Below, piece after piece: positions 45,160-53,303 of a DNA stretch of 64,000 nt. The stretch comes from DASXVX01 sp036504075 (GTDB lineage: Bacteria > Bacillota > Sulfobacillia > Symbiobacteriales > Symbiobacteriaceae), in contig DASXVX010000086.1 of NCBI GenBank assembly GCA_036504075.1, positions 3,590-67,589 on the forward strand, written 5' to 3'. The position numbers and the translations under genes were made by a program. Positions within the stretch are counted from its first letter, which is position 1; every line of letters starts with the position of its first letter. The notes beneath the pieces are model-generated. The model did no database searches. It saw nothing but the letters and a program-made list of their open reading frames with translations, and was not told the origin of the DNA.

Positions 45160-46692
45160 CTACCCCCGGCGGTCAGTCCGTTCGGCGGCCCGGGCCGGGG
45201 CGACCAGACCGGCGGCAGGTTTCGCGCCCGGTCTCCCCGCCACCCCAGCCCGGACCCCGGCCGGGCGGCCCCGCAGGTACCGTCCCGGCGCCCGGACCAG
45301 CCGGCTGACCAGCGGCAAGATGCCACCGCCCGTCTCCCAGGCGTGGTGGGCATCGACCAGCTCCTTGATCAGCATCGCCGGGACCCCGGTGTACTGCTCG
45401 GCACCGATCTGGCCGACGCCTTCGGCCCGGCCCAGGCTGGCGAAACTGCCTTTGATCTTGGGCATAAACGGCTCCGAGGCCTGGCCCTTTAGCTGCCGCA
45501 GGATGTTCCGGCCGACCGTCCGGCCCATTTGCACCGCCGCCTGGGCCGTGGGCGGCAATTCCCGTCCGGTCGCCGGGTCGGTGAAGGCAGCGCTGTCGCC
45601 AACCAGATAGACCTCCGGGTGGCCTTCGGCCCGCAGGTAGGCGTCCACCTTGCCCCGGCCTTTCGGGGTCGTGGCGAAGCCCGCTTCCGCCAGCAGGGCG
45701 CTGCCCCGAACGCCCCCCGCCCAGACCAGGAGGTCGAAGGACAGCTCGCCGCCATCCTTGAACGTGATTTTTCCCGGTTGGACCCGCGCGATCGGGTTGC
45801 CCGTCCGGATTTCGATGCCCTTGCCCATGAGCACATCCCGGGAGGTCCGGACCAGCTCCGGGGCGAAGCCGCCCATGATGTCCGGCCCGGCCTCCAGAAT
45901 GGTCAGCCGGACCCGGCGCCCATACTCGTCGGCGAGTTCGCCGGCCACCTCGACCCCGGTCAGGCCGCCGCCTGCCACCACCACGTGCGGGACCGTCTCG
46001 GCTTCCCCTTCCTTGCGGAACAGCTGCCCGATGCGCTCCCGGACCCGGGTGGCGCCCTGCCAGTTGCCCACGATGAGGCTGTTCTCGGCGACGCCGGGCA
46101 GGCCGTAGTACTCCGGGTCGCTGCCGAGGGCGAAGACCAACATGTCATAGGCCACCCGCCGGCCGCCTTCGAGCTCGACGGTCCTGGCCGCCGGGTCGAC
46201 TTTCGTTACCCGGCCCACCGTGAGCCGGCCGGGTCGGGCCACCACCCGGGCCAGGGGAATCCGGACGGCGTCTTCGGGCTCTCCGGCCACGTAGGTGTGC
46301 AGTTCGGTCGTGAACCAGTGGTACTTGTCGCCGTTCACCAGCGTCAGGTCGTCGTTCCGAGAGAGGTGGTCCTGCAGTTCCAGGAAGCAGGTGAGTCCGG
46401 CGTAACCGGCGCCCAGGACGACGGTGCGGGGCCGCCTGTCACCCGCCGCCCCCCCGGCCCCGGGCCTGCCACCCGGTGTGCCCCCGGGGCCGGCCGCCCC
46501 CAGCCTGCCTACCTCCTGGGTCCCCAGCACCGACTGGGCGGCGCGAAAAGGCAGCGTCCCCAGCCTTTCGCCCAGGTCCGCCGCCTGTTTCAGTGTCTCA
46601 CTCCGGCCGTCGGTGACCCGGCGGGCCGCCTCCCAGGGAAGTCGGGCCAGCGATTCCCCCAGCTTCAACCCATCGGCGAGCAGCTTGCGCAT
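45160..46692 (-). CDS. Type II NADH dehydrogenase-like (Ndh-2) with an N-terminal extension
   Basis: The 510-residue flavoprotein begins with an extra helical part of about 90 residues (AARRVTDGRSETLKQAADLG). The Ndh-2 core follows: FAD loop VLGAGYAGLTCFLELQ (about 93), NAD loop VVAGGGLTGVEVAGELAD (about 240), and GDSAAFTDPATGRELPPTAQAAVQMG (about 365). It oxidises NADH and reduces quinone without pumping protons. ATG 46692 is chosen with AAGGGG 8 bases away. It is transcribed alone. Confidence 0.85.
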   Translation of the reverse strand: MRKLLADGLKLGESLARLPWEAARRVTDGRSETLKQAADLGERLGTLPFRAAQSVLGTQEVGRLGAAGPGGTPGGRPGAGGAAGDRRPRTVVLGAGYAGLTCFLELQDHLSRNDDLTLVNGDKYHWFTTELHTYVAGEPEDAVRIPLARVVARPGRLTVGRVTKVDPAARTVELEGGRRVAYDMLVFALGSDPEYYGLPGVAENSLIVGNWQGATRVRERIGQLFRKEGEAETVPHVVVAGGGLTGVEVAGELADEYGRRVRLTILEAGPDIMGGFAPELVRTSRDVLMGKGIEIRTGNPIARVQPGKITFKDGGELSFDLLVWAGGVRGSALLAEAGFATTPKGRGKVDAYLRAEGHPEVYLVGDSAAFTDPATGRELPPTAQAAVQMGRTVGRNILRQLKGQASEPFMPKIKGSFASLGRAEGVGQIGAEQYTGVPAMLIKELVDAHHAWETGGGILPLVSRLVRAPGRYLRGRPAGVRAGVAGRPGAKPAAGLVAPARAAERTDRRG

Positions 46693-46748
46693 GGGCAGCA
46701 CCCCTTCAGACGGTAGTGCTGCTAGTCTGCCCCGCCGCGCCCGGAAAT

Positions 46749-48647
46749 TTACGAGCCTGCGGCCTGATTCTGGTCGTCCTTGAGCTTGAACCGCCGGACC
46801 AGTTGCTCCAGCGTCTGCGCCACATGGGTCAGATCGGTCGCCGCCATGGCGATGTCGGCGTTGGCGGCCGTCATCTCCTCGACGGCCGCCGAGACCTGCT
46901 CGGCTGCGGCGGCGGTCTCCCGGGCGCCTCCGGTCACGTTGTTGACCGCACTCAGGACGTGCTCGGCCCCGCCGGACATCTCTTCCGTGGCGGCCGAGTT
47001 CTCCTCCGTCACTGCGGCCACGTTGCCCATGGCCGAGACCATCGACTTGCCGGAATCGGCGACCTTGTTGATCGATGCGTTCATCTCCTGCATGCCACGG
47101 TAGGTCACGTCGACCGCTTCCCGAATCTGCCCCAGAGCCGAGCCCGCCGATTCCACCAGCTTCGCGCTGGCGACGGCCTGATTCTGACCGGCCTCCATCG
47201 CTTTGACGACCCGACCGGTGCCATGCTGGATGTCGGCGATTAGCTGGCCGATCTCACTGGCGCTCCGGGAGGACCGCTCGGCCAGTCTGCGGACCTCTTC
47301 GGCGACGACAGCAAAGCCCCGGCCGGCCTCCCCGGCGCGGGCCGCCTCGATCGCCGCATTGAGGGCCAGGAGATTGGTCTGGTCGGAGATTTCCGTGATG
47401 GCCTCCGTGATCTCCCCGATCCGTCTTGACGCTTCACCCAGGGTTTTCACCTCGTCGGCCGCCTGGTGAACGGCCGACTGGAGTTCCTGCATGCCGGACA
47501 TGGTCTTCAGCACGACGGCGCTGCCGGTTTCGGCCGCTGCCGACGCCCGGGCGGAAGCGTCGGTGACGGTCTGGACCCCGCTGCGGACGGTCTCCATTTC
47601 GGCCAGCACCCGGTGGGCGCCGGCCGCCGTGTCGGAAACGCCCCCCGCTTGCTCCTGGGCACCCTGGGCAATCTGGGCGACCGACTGCTGCAGTTCGGAC
47701 ATGGCGCCGGCCACGGAGTTGGCGTCCACCATTTGTCGGTGGGCGCGGCTGGCGATCTGCGTGACCGCCTCCGCCACTTCCTGCGAAGCCTGCGCGGCCT
47801 GGGCCGATGTGCCGTTTAGCCGGCCGGCCGCCGCTGTAACCTGGCCCGCGGAATCCAGCACCCCGGAGAGCGCATCCCGCAGGTTCTCCAGCGCCGCCGA
47901 GACCGCCTTGGCCATCCGGCCGATTTCATCGTTGGACTTCACCGTGAGTTCTACGTGCGTCAAGTCACCGCTGGCAAGCCGCCTGACGGCGCCGACCACC
48001 TGCGCTACCGGCCCCACGATGGACCGCGTCGTGGTCAGGGCGAGGAGAATGCCCAGCAACAGGGCAAAGCCGGTCAGGCTCATGGCGAACCACAAGGTCA
48101 TGCGCCCCCGGGCGGACAGCCGGTCCACATCGCTGGTGGCCGATTGGATTTGCAGGTTGCGGAACTTGTCCGCCGTGTCATCCACCTGCTTTGAGGCTGC
48201 CTTGCTCTGGTCCAGCAGCAGGAGGGCCTGCGCTGTCTCGCCGGCCTGCCACCGGGAGACGACCTGGTCTTGCTGGCGGCCGAGTTCCGTTTCCTGCGCC
48301 AGCAGTTCGTCGTAAATCTTTTGGGTCTCCGGGGAGTTCACGACAAAGGGCTTGATGCGCAAAACGGCGTTTTGCAGGTCGAGGCTGGCCTTGTCGATCG
48401 TAATCTTATCGTCCACCGCCCCGGTCAACAGATATTGGCGCACCGCCGCGTTGCGAACTTGCAGGTCCTCATTAATACGGCTGGCCAGCGCAATGGTCTG
48501 GGTCCGATTTACCAGCGCCTGGGCGTACTCTTGATTGATGCCTGTGAATTGGTAGTAGATGAAGCCGACGATAAGTACTTTCAATAGCAAGAGTGAGCCA
48601 AACCCGCGAAACAGCTTGGCGCCCAGCGAGCCAGTACGGGATCGCAC
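46749..48647 (-). CDS. Methyl-accepting chemotaxis protein
   Basis: The 632-residue membrane receptor has an N-terminal helix (LLLLKVLIVGFIYYQF), a 4HB_MCP-type extracellular four-helix bundle (about 40-190), a second helix (FAMSLTGFALLLGILLALTTT), a HAMP domain (about 215-270) and a long MCP signalling coil. The coil tip reads ITEISDQTNLLALNAAIEAARAGEAGRGFAVVAEEVR, the conserved CheA/CheW-contact hairpin. GTG 48647 is the start, preceded by AAAGGGGGCATG. The ligand is unknown. Confidence 0.92.
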   Translation of the reverse strand: MRSRTGSLGAKLFRGFGSLLLLKVLIVGFIYYQFTGINQEYAQALVNRTQTIALASRINEDLQVRNAAVRQYLLTGAVDDKITIDKASLDLQNAVLRIKPFVVNSPETQKIYDELLAQETELGRQQDQVVSRWQAGETAQALLLLDQSKAASKQVDDTADKFRNLQIQSATSDVDRLSARGRMTLWFAMSLTGFALLLGILLALTTTRSIVGPVAQVVGAVRRLASGDLTHVELTVKSNDEIGRMAKAVSAALENLRDALSGVLDSAGQVTAAAGRLNGTSAQAAQASQEVAEAVTQIASRAHRQMVDANSVAGAMSELQQSVAQIAQGAQEQAGGVSDTAAGAHRVLAEMETVRSGVQTVTDASARASAAAETGSAVVLKTMSGMQELQSAVHQAADEVKTLGEASRRIGEITEAITEISDQTNLLALNAAIEAARAGEAGRGFAVVAEEVRRLAERSSRSASEIGQLIADIQHGTGRVVKAMEAGQNQAVASAKLVESAGSALGQIREAVDVTYRGMQEMNASINKVADSGKSMVSAMGNVAAVTEENSAATEEMSGGAEHVLSAVNNVTGGARETAAAAEQVSAAVEEMTAANADIAMAATDLTHVAQTLEQLVRRFKLKDDQNQAAGS

Positions 48648-48870
48648 TTTGGGACATGCCCCCTTTTCAGGATGGAAGCTGCGGCGTAAAGGCAAAGGAG
48701 CATGAAAAGGGCCGGACCTCACGAATGTGCCGAGACCTGGCGGTCACAGGAAACACAGTCCGGGGACCGAGCCATTTGCTTCTCTTATTATGCGCAAAAT
48801 GCCGCCAGCGGACAATAAGCGTGCGTCGGATTTTGGCAATGAATCTACCGCTCGTTTTTTCGCCCGGGCC
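48648..48870. other. Divergent intergenic region
   Basis: This stretch carries no gene. The sequence TTATTATGCGCAAAATGCC may be part of the chemoreceptor promoter on the minus strand. Confidence 0.35.
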
Positions 48871-48899
48871 GAGTAAGACTCCACGTACGGGTCATACTA
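48871..48899 (+). promoter_or_regulatory. Sigma-G-like promoter
   Basis: GAGTA at 48871-48875 and CATACTA at 48893-48899 are 17 bases apart. CATACTA is the exact -10 of forespore sigma-G promoters. It lies 51 bases before a gamma-SASP-like gene. Confidence 0.5.
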
Positions 48900-48949
48900 A
48901 TCTTGGTCCCGGGGGAACCTCCACAAAAAAATGAGGGGGAGATCCACAC

Positions 48950-49276
48950 ATGGCTAATCGCGTTAACCTCACGGGCAACAACATCGCCGGCGTCAGCGGG
49001 GCCCAGCACGGTGCTCAGAAAAACGCTCAGGCGATGCAGCGGGCGACTCAGAGGGCCGGCCAGGCCGGCCAGACCGCTAACTACGAGTTCGGTACCCTCG
49101 GCGCTGGCGCTGGCAGTGCCGGTACGGCCGGTGCTGGCGCTTATGGCGCCGGTGCGGGTGCGTCCGGCGTGAACCAGGCTGGGGCGAACATCACCGGAGT
49201 CAGCGGCGCTCAGCACGGGGCCCAGCGGAACGCGCAGGCCATGCAGCGGGCCGGACAGAAGTCCGGTCAGTACTAG
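48950..49276 (+). CDS. Gamma-type small acid-soluble spore protein-like
   Basis: The 108-residue protein is Gln/Ala/Gly-rich and has two copies of a unit (NNIAGVSGAQHGAQKNAQAMQ near residue 10; NITGVSGAQHGAQRNAQAMQ near residue 80). A YEFGT motif lies between them. Gamma-type SASP have the same repeat habit with Gln/Asn/Ala and the GTEFA-like site, and act as an amino-acid store in the forespore. A sigma-G-like promoter supports this. Its Gly/Ala spacer is longer than in Bacillus SspE. ATG 48950 follows AGGGGGAG. Confidence 0.55.
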   Translation: MANRVNLTGNNIAGVSGAQHGAQKNAQAMQRATQRAGQAGQTANYEFGTLGAGAGSAGTAGAGAYGAGAGASGVNQAGANITGVSGAQHGAQRNAQAMQRAGQKSGQY

Positions 49277-49298
49277 TCAAACGGGACCAGCGAAAACT

Positions 49299-49334
49299 GG
49301 CTCCGGACGCCCTCGGGCGACCGGAGCCTTTTCG
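49299..49334 (+). terminator. Terminator of the SASP-like gene
   Basis: GGCTCCGGaCGCCC pairs with GGGCGaCCGGAGCC, followed by TTTTCG. Confidence 0.88.
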
Positions 49335-49347
49335 CTCGCCCTCCCAC

Positions 49348-49398
49348 TTGTCAGCCGCATCCGGGCGTGTTATAAAAGTGAATGAGCGCTCGCTTTTT
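49348..49398 (+). promoter_or_regulatory. tetR-fabF promoter with a probable autorepressor site
   Basis: TTGTCA (49348-49353) and TATAAA (49371-49376) are 17 bases apart. Directly after the -10 lies GTGAATGAGCGCTCGCTTTT, with a dyad centred on GAGCGCTC. That is the TGAATGA..TCATTCA-like operator type of FadR/TetR acyl-CoA regulators. Confidence 0.6.
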
Positions 49399-49416
49399 AT
49401 AGGAGGAGCGGTAGAT

Positions 49417-50034
49417 ATGTGCCCCCGTGTGAGCGATGAACACAAGGAACGGCGACGCCAGGCGATTTTGGATGCGGCCATGGAGGTTTTCCTCGGCCGC
49501 GGCTACCAGGTGGCAACCATCAACGACATCTCCTCGGAATGCGGCATGAGCGTCGGCGCCATTTACCGGTACTTCCGGAACAAAGGCGAAATCATGCTGA
49601 CCCTGGTGGAAGAACGGCTGGGCCGGACCCCGGAGTTGTTCGCCCGGCTGACGGAAACGGCCGGCGATCCCTGGGAGCGGCTGGACCGGTGCGTCGACCT
49701 GTTCACCAGCGCCCTGCGGGTCCGGCATCCGGCCACCGGCCGGCTGCTGCTGGTGACCATGGCCGAAGCGGTGCAGGACGGCGAAGTCCGCCGGGGGCTC
49801 CACAACCGGTTCAGCGCCCTGGTGACCTACCTCGAAGGGATCATTAAAGATGGGGTTGCAGTGGGCCTCTTCCGGCCCGACGTGGATGCGGTAGCGTTGG
49901 CGGCTGTTCTCATGAGCGCTGCGGACGGCGTGGCGGTCTACTGGGTGACGGGAGCGCCGGAAATTGAGCCGCGCATCATGCGCAGCACCATGCTGGCGAT
50001 GTTGCGGGCTTACCTGATCATCGAAAAGGAGTGA
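49417..50034 (+). CDS. TetR-family transcriptional regulator
   Basis: The 205-residue repressor has an N-terminal HTH (RRQAILDAAMEVFLGRGYQVATINDIS, then GMSVGAIYRYFRNKGEI) and an effector-binding domain in about 70-200. The layout and operator-like dyad in its promoter resemble FadR-type regulators of fatty-acid metabolism, which respond to acyl-CoA. ATG 49417 follows TAGGAGGAGC. It runs directly into fabF (6-base gap), so it probably controls its own operon. The ligand is inferred only from the partner gene. Confidence 0.85.
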   Translation: MCPRVSDEHKERRRQAILDAAMEVFLGRGYQVATINDISSECGMSVGAIYRYFRNKGEIMLTLVEERLGRTPELFARLTETAGDPWERLDRCVDLFTSALRVRHPATGRLLLVTMAEAVQDGEVRRGLHNRFSALVTYLEGIIKDGVAVGLFRPDVDAVALAAVLMSAADGVAVYWVTGAPEIEPRIMRSTMLAMLRAYLIIEKE

Positions 50035-50040
50035 ACCGCC

Positions 50041-51282
50041 GTGGCGCGTCGTGTCGTCGTAACCGGTCTGGGTCTTCTGTCGCCGCTGGGCAATTCGGTG
50101 GCGGAAAACTGGGAATCAGTGCTCGCTGGACGCTCGGGGATCGCACCGATCACCCGGTTCGATACCGCCCGTTTGCCGGCCACGTTTGCCGGCGAGGTGA
50201 AGAACTTCGACCCCGCCAAGGTGATGGATTCCAAAGAGATCAAGCGCTTTGAGACGTTCATCCATTATGCGCTGGCCGTTGCCGCCGAAGCGGTGGCCGA
50301 TGCGGGCCTCACCTTCGAAGGCGAGCTGGCCGAGCGGACCGGCGTAGTCTTCGGCAGCGGCATGGGCGGGCTGGAGAGCATTGAGAACACCACGCTGACG
50401 CTGGTGGAGAAAGGGCCCCGCCGGGTCTCCCCGTTCTTCATTCCGGGCTGCATCATCAACATGGCGCCAGGCATGATCTCGATCAAGTATGGCATTCTGG
50501 GGCCGAACTACGGCACCGTCTCTGCCTGCTCTTCCGGGGGCCACGCCATTGGCGACGCGTACCACATCATCCAGCGCGATGAGGCCGACGTGATGCTGAC
50601 CGGCGGCGCCGAGTCGGTCATGACCGAACTGGCCATGGCGGGCTTCGCTTCCGCCCGGGCGCTCTCGACCCGCAACGACGACCCGGCCGGCGCCTCCCGC
50701 CCGTTCTCGGCCGACCGTGACGGCTTCGTCATGGGCGAAGGCGCCGGCTGCCTGGTGCTGGAAGAGCTAGAACACGCACTCGCCCGCGGCGCCAAGATTT
50801 ACGGCGAAGTGATCGGCGCCGGGGCCTCGGCGGATGCCTACCACGTAACGGCCCCCTCCCCCGACGGCCGAGGCGCCGCGCTTTCCATGAGGAGCGCCCT
50901 GCGTTCGGCCGGCATCGCCCCCGAAGCGGTGGGCTACATTAACGCCCACGCCACTTCGACTCCGGTCGGCGACATTATGGAGACGCAGGCGATCAAAACC
51001 GTCTTCGGGGCGCATGCGCACAAGCTGGCGGTCAGCTCCACGAAGTCGATGCACGGGCATCTGCTGGGGGCAGCGGCCGCGATCGAGTCCATTCTCACCG
51101 TGCTGGCCCTGAAGCACCAGGTGCTGCCGCCGACGATTAACCTGACCAACCCCGACCCGGAGTGCGACCTGGACTACGTGCCGAACCAAGCCCGCAAGGT
51201 GGAAGGGCTGGAAGTGGCCCTGTCCAACAGCTTCGGGTTCGGCGGCACCAACGCCACGCTGGCATTCCGCCGCTACCAATAA
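50041..51282 (+). CDS. fabF: 3-oxoacyl-ACP synthase II
   Basis: The 413-residue condensing enzyme elongates acyl-ACP with malonyl-ACP. The catalytic Cys is in TVSACSSGGHAIGDA (about 165), the two His in NAHATSTPVGD (about 303) and STKSMHGHLLGAA (about 340), and the C-terminus has the conserved NSFGFGGTNATL loop. The GTG start follows AAAAGGAGTGAACCGCC. It stands apart from a fab cluster but shares an operon with a TetR regulator, which suggests controlled, perhaps non-housekeeping, fatty-acid work. Confidence 0.95.
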   Translation: MARRVVVTGLGLLSPLGNSVAENWESVLAGRSGIAPITRFDTARLPATFAGEVKNFDPAKVMDSKEIKRFETFIHYALAVAAEAVADAGLTFEGELAERTGVVFGSGMGGLESIENTTLTLVEKGPRRVSPFFIPGCIINMAPGMISIKYGILGPNYGTVSACSSGGHAIGDAYHIIQRDEADVMLTGGAESVMTELAMAGFASARALSTRNDDPAGASRPFSADRDGFVMGEGAGCLVLEELEHALARGAKIYGEVIGAGASADAYHVTAPSPDGRGAALSMRSALRSAGIAPEAVGYINAHATSTPVGDIMETQAIKTVFGAHAHKLAVSSTKSMHGHLLGAAAAIESILTVLALKHQVLPPTINLTNPDPECDLDYVPNQARKVEGLEVALSNSFGFGGTNATLAFRRYQ

Positions 51283-51291
51283 CCAGATTGT

Positions 51292-52545
51292 TCAACGGGT
51301 GCCGTGGGCCTCGGCGGCTTGAATCCGATTCATGATCGACGGGTGCGAGTGGTCCAGGAACTCCACCAGCGGCGGCGGGTCCACATCGCCCGGGTTCCCC
51401 CGGGCGAGCTTACGGAATCCGGAGATGAATGCGGCCGGGTTGTTCGTGACCGTCAGGGCAAAGCGGTCAGCCCGGACCTCCATCTGCCGGGAAATGTAGT
51501 TCTGCATGGGCGCCGTCACGTTGCTGAACAGCGTCGACAGGAGCAGAATCAGCGCCAGGCCCCGGGGGGCGTGGACCACCGGCAGCCGGAGCGGGCCGGT
51601 TTCGACCATGGCTGTCAGCATCCAGGCGGCAAGCGAGAGCAGGGCCACATCGCCCACCCCGGAGAGCGCCCAGTTGATCACCACGTCCTGGTGGGCGGCG
51701 TGGGCCAGTTCGTGGGCCATCACCACCTCGACTTCCTGCGGCGGGAACTGCTGCAGGAGCGTGTCGTAGAGGATAATCTGCTTGGTGGCGCCCAGGCCGG
51801 TCACCATGGCGTTGACCCGGGTGGTCTTCTCGCTGACCGCCAGTTCCTGCACCTTCTCGACCTGGACACCGGCCCGGTCCGCCAGCCGTTGGATCATCGC
51901 CAGGAGTTGCGGGTCCCGGACCGGTGCGAGGTGGGAAGACATTGGCAGCAACAGCACCGGGCCCAGCAGGATCATGAGTCCGGTATAGCCGGCGCTGAAG
52001 AGGGCCGCCGGCGCCCACCAGTGGCAGGGCAGGCGCCGGATCAGCCAGTAGACCGGCAGCCAGAGCGCCAGCGACAGCAGCAGGTGCAGGCCGGTGTTGG
52101 TCAGGTAGTCGGCCAGCCAGCCGGCGGCGGTCTGGTGGGTCAGGCCGTAAGCATGCTCGTGGAGGAAGCCGGCATAAAAGGAAAACGGCAGTTCCACGCC
52201 GGCGATCAGTACGGTAACCCCAGCGGCCACCGCGGCCAGGTTCAGCCACGAGCGCCGGCCGCCGATCTGTTCCAGCCGGTGCAACAGCCGGGCGCCAGGC
52301 TCGGAGAAACAGAGCCAGAGCATGGCCGCCATCGACGCCAGGAACTCGCCGGTGAAAGCCGTCTGCACTTCCCGGGTAAACTGCCGGCCCCGGAGCAGCG
52401 TCTCCAGGGAAAAAAAGCGGAGCGCTTCCTTTGAAATCGGCCGGGCGGCCAGGGTCGCAAACAGGGAGACCAGGCTGAGAAGAACCGCCGGCGTCCACAG
52501 AAGCAGCCAGAACCGCCGCACGGCAGGTGGTGCAGAAATGTGCAA
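51292..52545 (-). CDS. M48 family CAAX-type (Ste24-like) membrane metalloprotease
   Basis: The 417-residue membrane protein has about seven helices and the zinc site HELAHAAHQD (about residue 280), with a third ligand in the EVRADRFALTV segment. Before it lies the SEKTTRVNAMVTGLG strand typical of Ste24/HtpX-like peptidases. It digests membrane or membrane-near proteins. The TTG start at 52545 is chosen because AGGAGGTCGATCCCC lies directly upstream at perfect spacing. It converges with fabF. Confidence 0.9.
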   Translation of the reverse strand: MHISAPPAVRRFWLLLWTPAVLLSLVSLFATLAARPISKEALRFFSLETLLRGRQFTREVQTAFTGEFLASMAAMLWLCFSEPGARLLHRLEQIGGRRSWLNLAAVAAGVTVLIAGVELPFSFYAGFLHEHAYGLTHQTAAGWLADYLTNTGLHLLLSLALWLPVYWLIRRLPCHWWAPAALFSAGYTGLMILLGPVLLLPMSSHLAPVRDPQLLAMIQRLADRAGVQVEKVQELAVSEKTTRVNAMVTGLGATKQIILYDTLLQQFPPQEVEVVMAHELAHAAHQDVVINWALSGVGDVALLSLAAWMLTAMVETGPLRLPVVHAPRGLALILLLSTLFSNVTAPMQNYISRQMEVRADRFALTVTNNPAAFISGFRKLARGNPGDVDPPPLVEFLDHSHPSIMNRIQAAEAHGTR

Positions 52546-52587
52546 GGGGATCGACCTCCTCGGGTTCGTCCCCTCTTCTTATGCAAA

Positions 52588-52618
52588 TAGCCGCCGCATC
52601 TATGAAAGATGCGGCGGC
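52588..52618. terminator. Hairpin upstream of the protease gene
   Basis: AGCCGCCGCATC pairs with GATGCGGCGGCTT. It lies between two divergently read genes, so its role could be a leader hairpin rather than a terminator. Confidence 0.55.
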
Positions 52619-52726
52619 TTGTCGCGTTGGCAGGCTCCCGGCTTTACGCGGCGCTGATGCGCTCCGTCGCGGTTTGAAAAAAGCTGATCTGATTCCGGAA
52701 ATAAAACCATCTAATGTCCCACCACT

Positions 52727-52735
52727 TGTTATAAT
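52727..52735 (+). promoter_or_regulatory. Extended -10 promoter
   Basis: TGTTATAAT fits an extended -10, about 45 bases before the start of the small membrane protein gene. No clear -35. Confidence 0.5.
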
Positions 52736-52780
52736 GGGCTTGATCTCAACAGTACGTCTGCTTCACTGGGAGGAGTCGGG

Positions 52781-53215
52781 TTGAAACCAAACTTGGGCGC
52801 TCGTTTCATCGGTGGACTGGCCCATGTGATAGCCGTGGCGGCCGTACTCTGGCTGTTTGCCCAGGAGTTTTCCAGCCCCCACTTCCCCCTGTTCGCCCTG
52901 GTGCTGCTGCTGCCAAACCTGGCCTTGCTGCTGGCATTCGGCTGGATCTGGCCATTCGCCCGCGCACAGATCCGTCAGGCCCTGGGCATGCATCTGTGGG
53001 GGCTGGCGTTCGGGTTGGTGCCGGAATTGTTCGGGCTTCTGATCCGGGTGGACACCCGGGGGGAGCTCGGGCTCTCCGCCCCGGTGTCTTCACTTTGGAA
53101 CATGACGCCCGCCTATGGGCTGACGGCGCTGATCCTGATCGGCGCGGCCCTGGGCTTCTTCGTCTTCGGCATGGATGCCGCCATGGCGGCGTTCGGCGGA
53201 AAGCGCTTCGATTAG
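52781..53215 (+). CDS. Small membrane protein, 144 residues
   Basis: The TTG start at 52781 follows GGGAGGAGTCGGG. Four hydrophobic segments (about 10-28, 37-58, 68-88, 108-132) dominate, with a small polar extracellular part (RVDTRGELGLSAPVSS). No family recognised. Its TAG is directly followed by a tandem 11-bp array. Confidence 0.7.
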   Translation: MKPNLGARFIGGLAHVIAVAAVLWLFAQEFSSPHFPLFALVLLLPNLALLLAFGWIWPFARAQIRQALGMHLWGLAFGLVPELFGLLIRVDTRGELGLSAPVSSLWNMTPAYGLTALILIGAALGFFVFGMDAAMAAFGGKRFD

Positions 53216-53257
53216 CCGCCGATCAGCCGCCGATCAGCCGCCGATCAGCCGCCGGGT
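53214..53257. repeat. Tandem array, 11-bp period, 4 copies
   Basis: AGCCGCCGATC is repeated three times and a fourth copy ends in GGT. The array starts inside the TAG stop codon of the previous gene. Confidence 0.88.
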
Positions 53258-53268
53258 GGGACGCTTCG

Positions 53269-53299
53269 GGGGACCGCTGTAAATCAGCGATCCCCCGTC
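53269..53299. terminator. Hairpin between converging genes
   Basis: GGGGGACCGCTG and CAGCGATCCCCC pair with one mismatch across TAAAT. It lies between the small membrane gene and the S9 peptidase stop. Confidence 0.65.
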
Positions 53300-53303
53300 T
53301 GCT

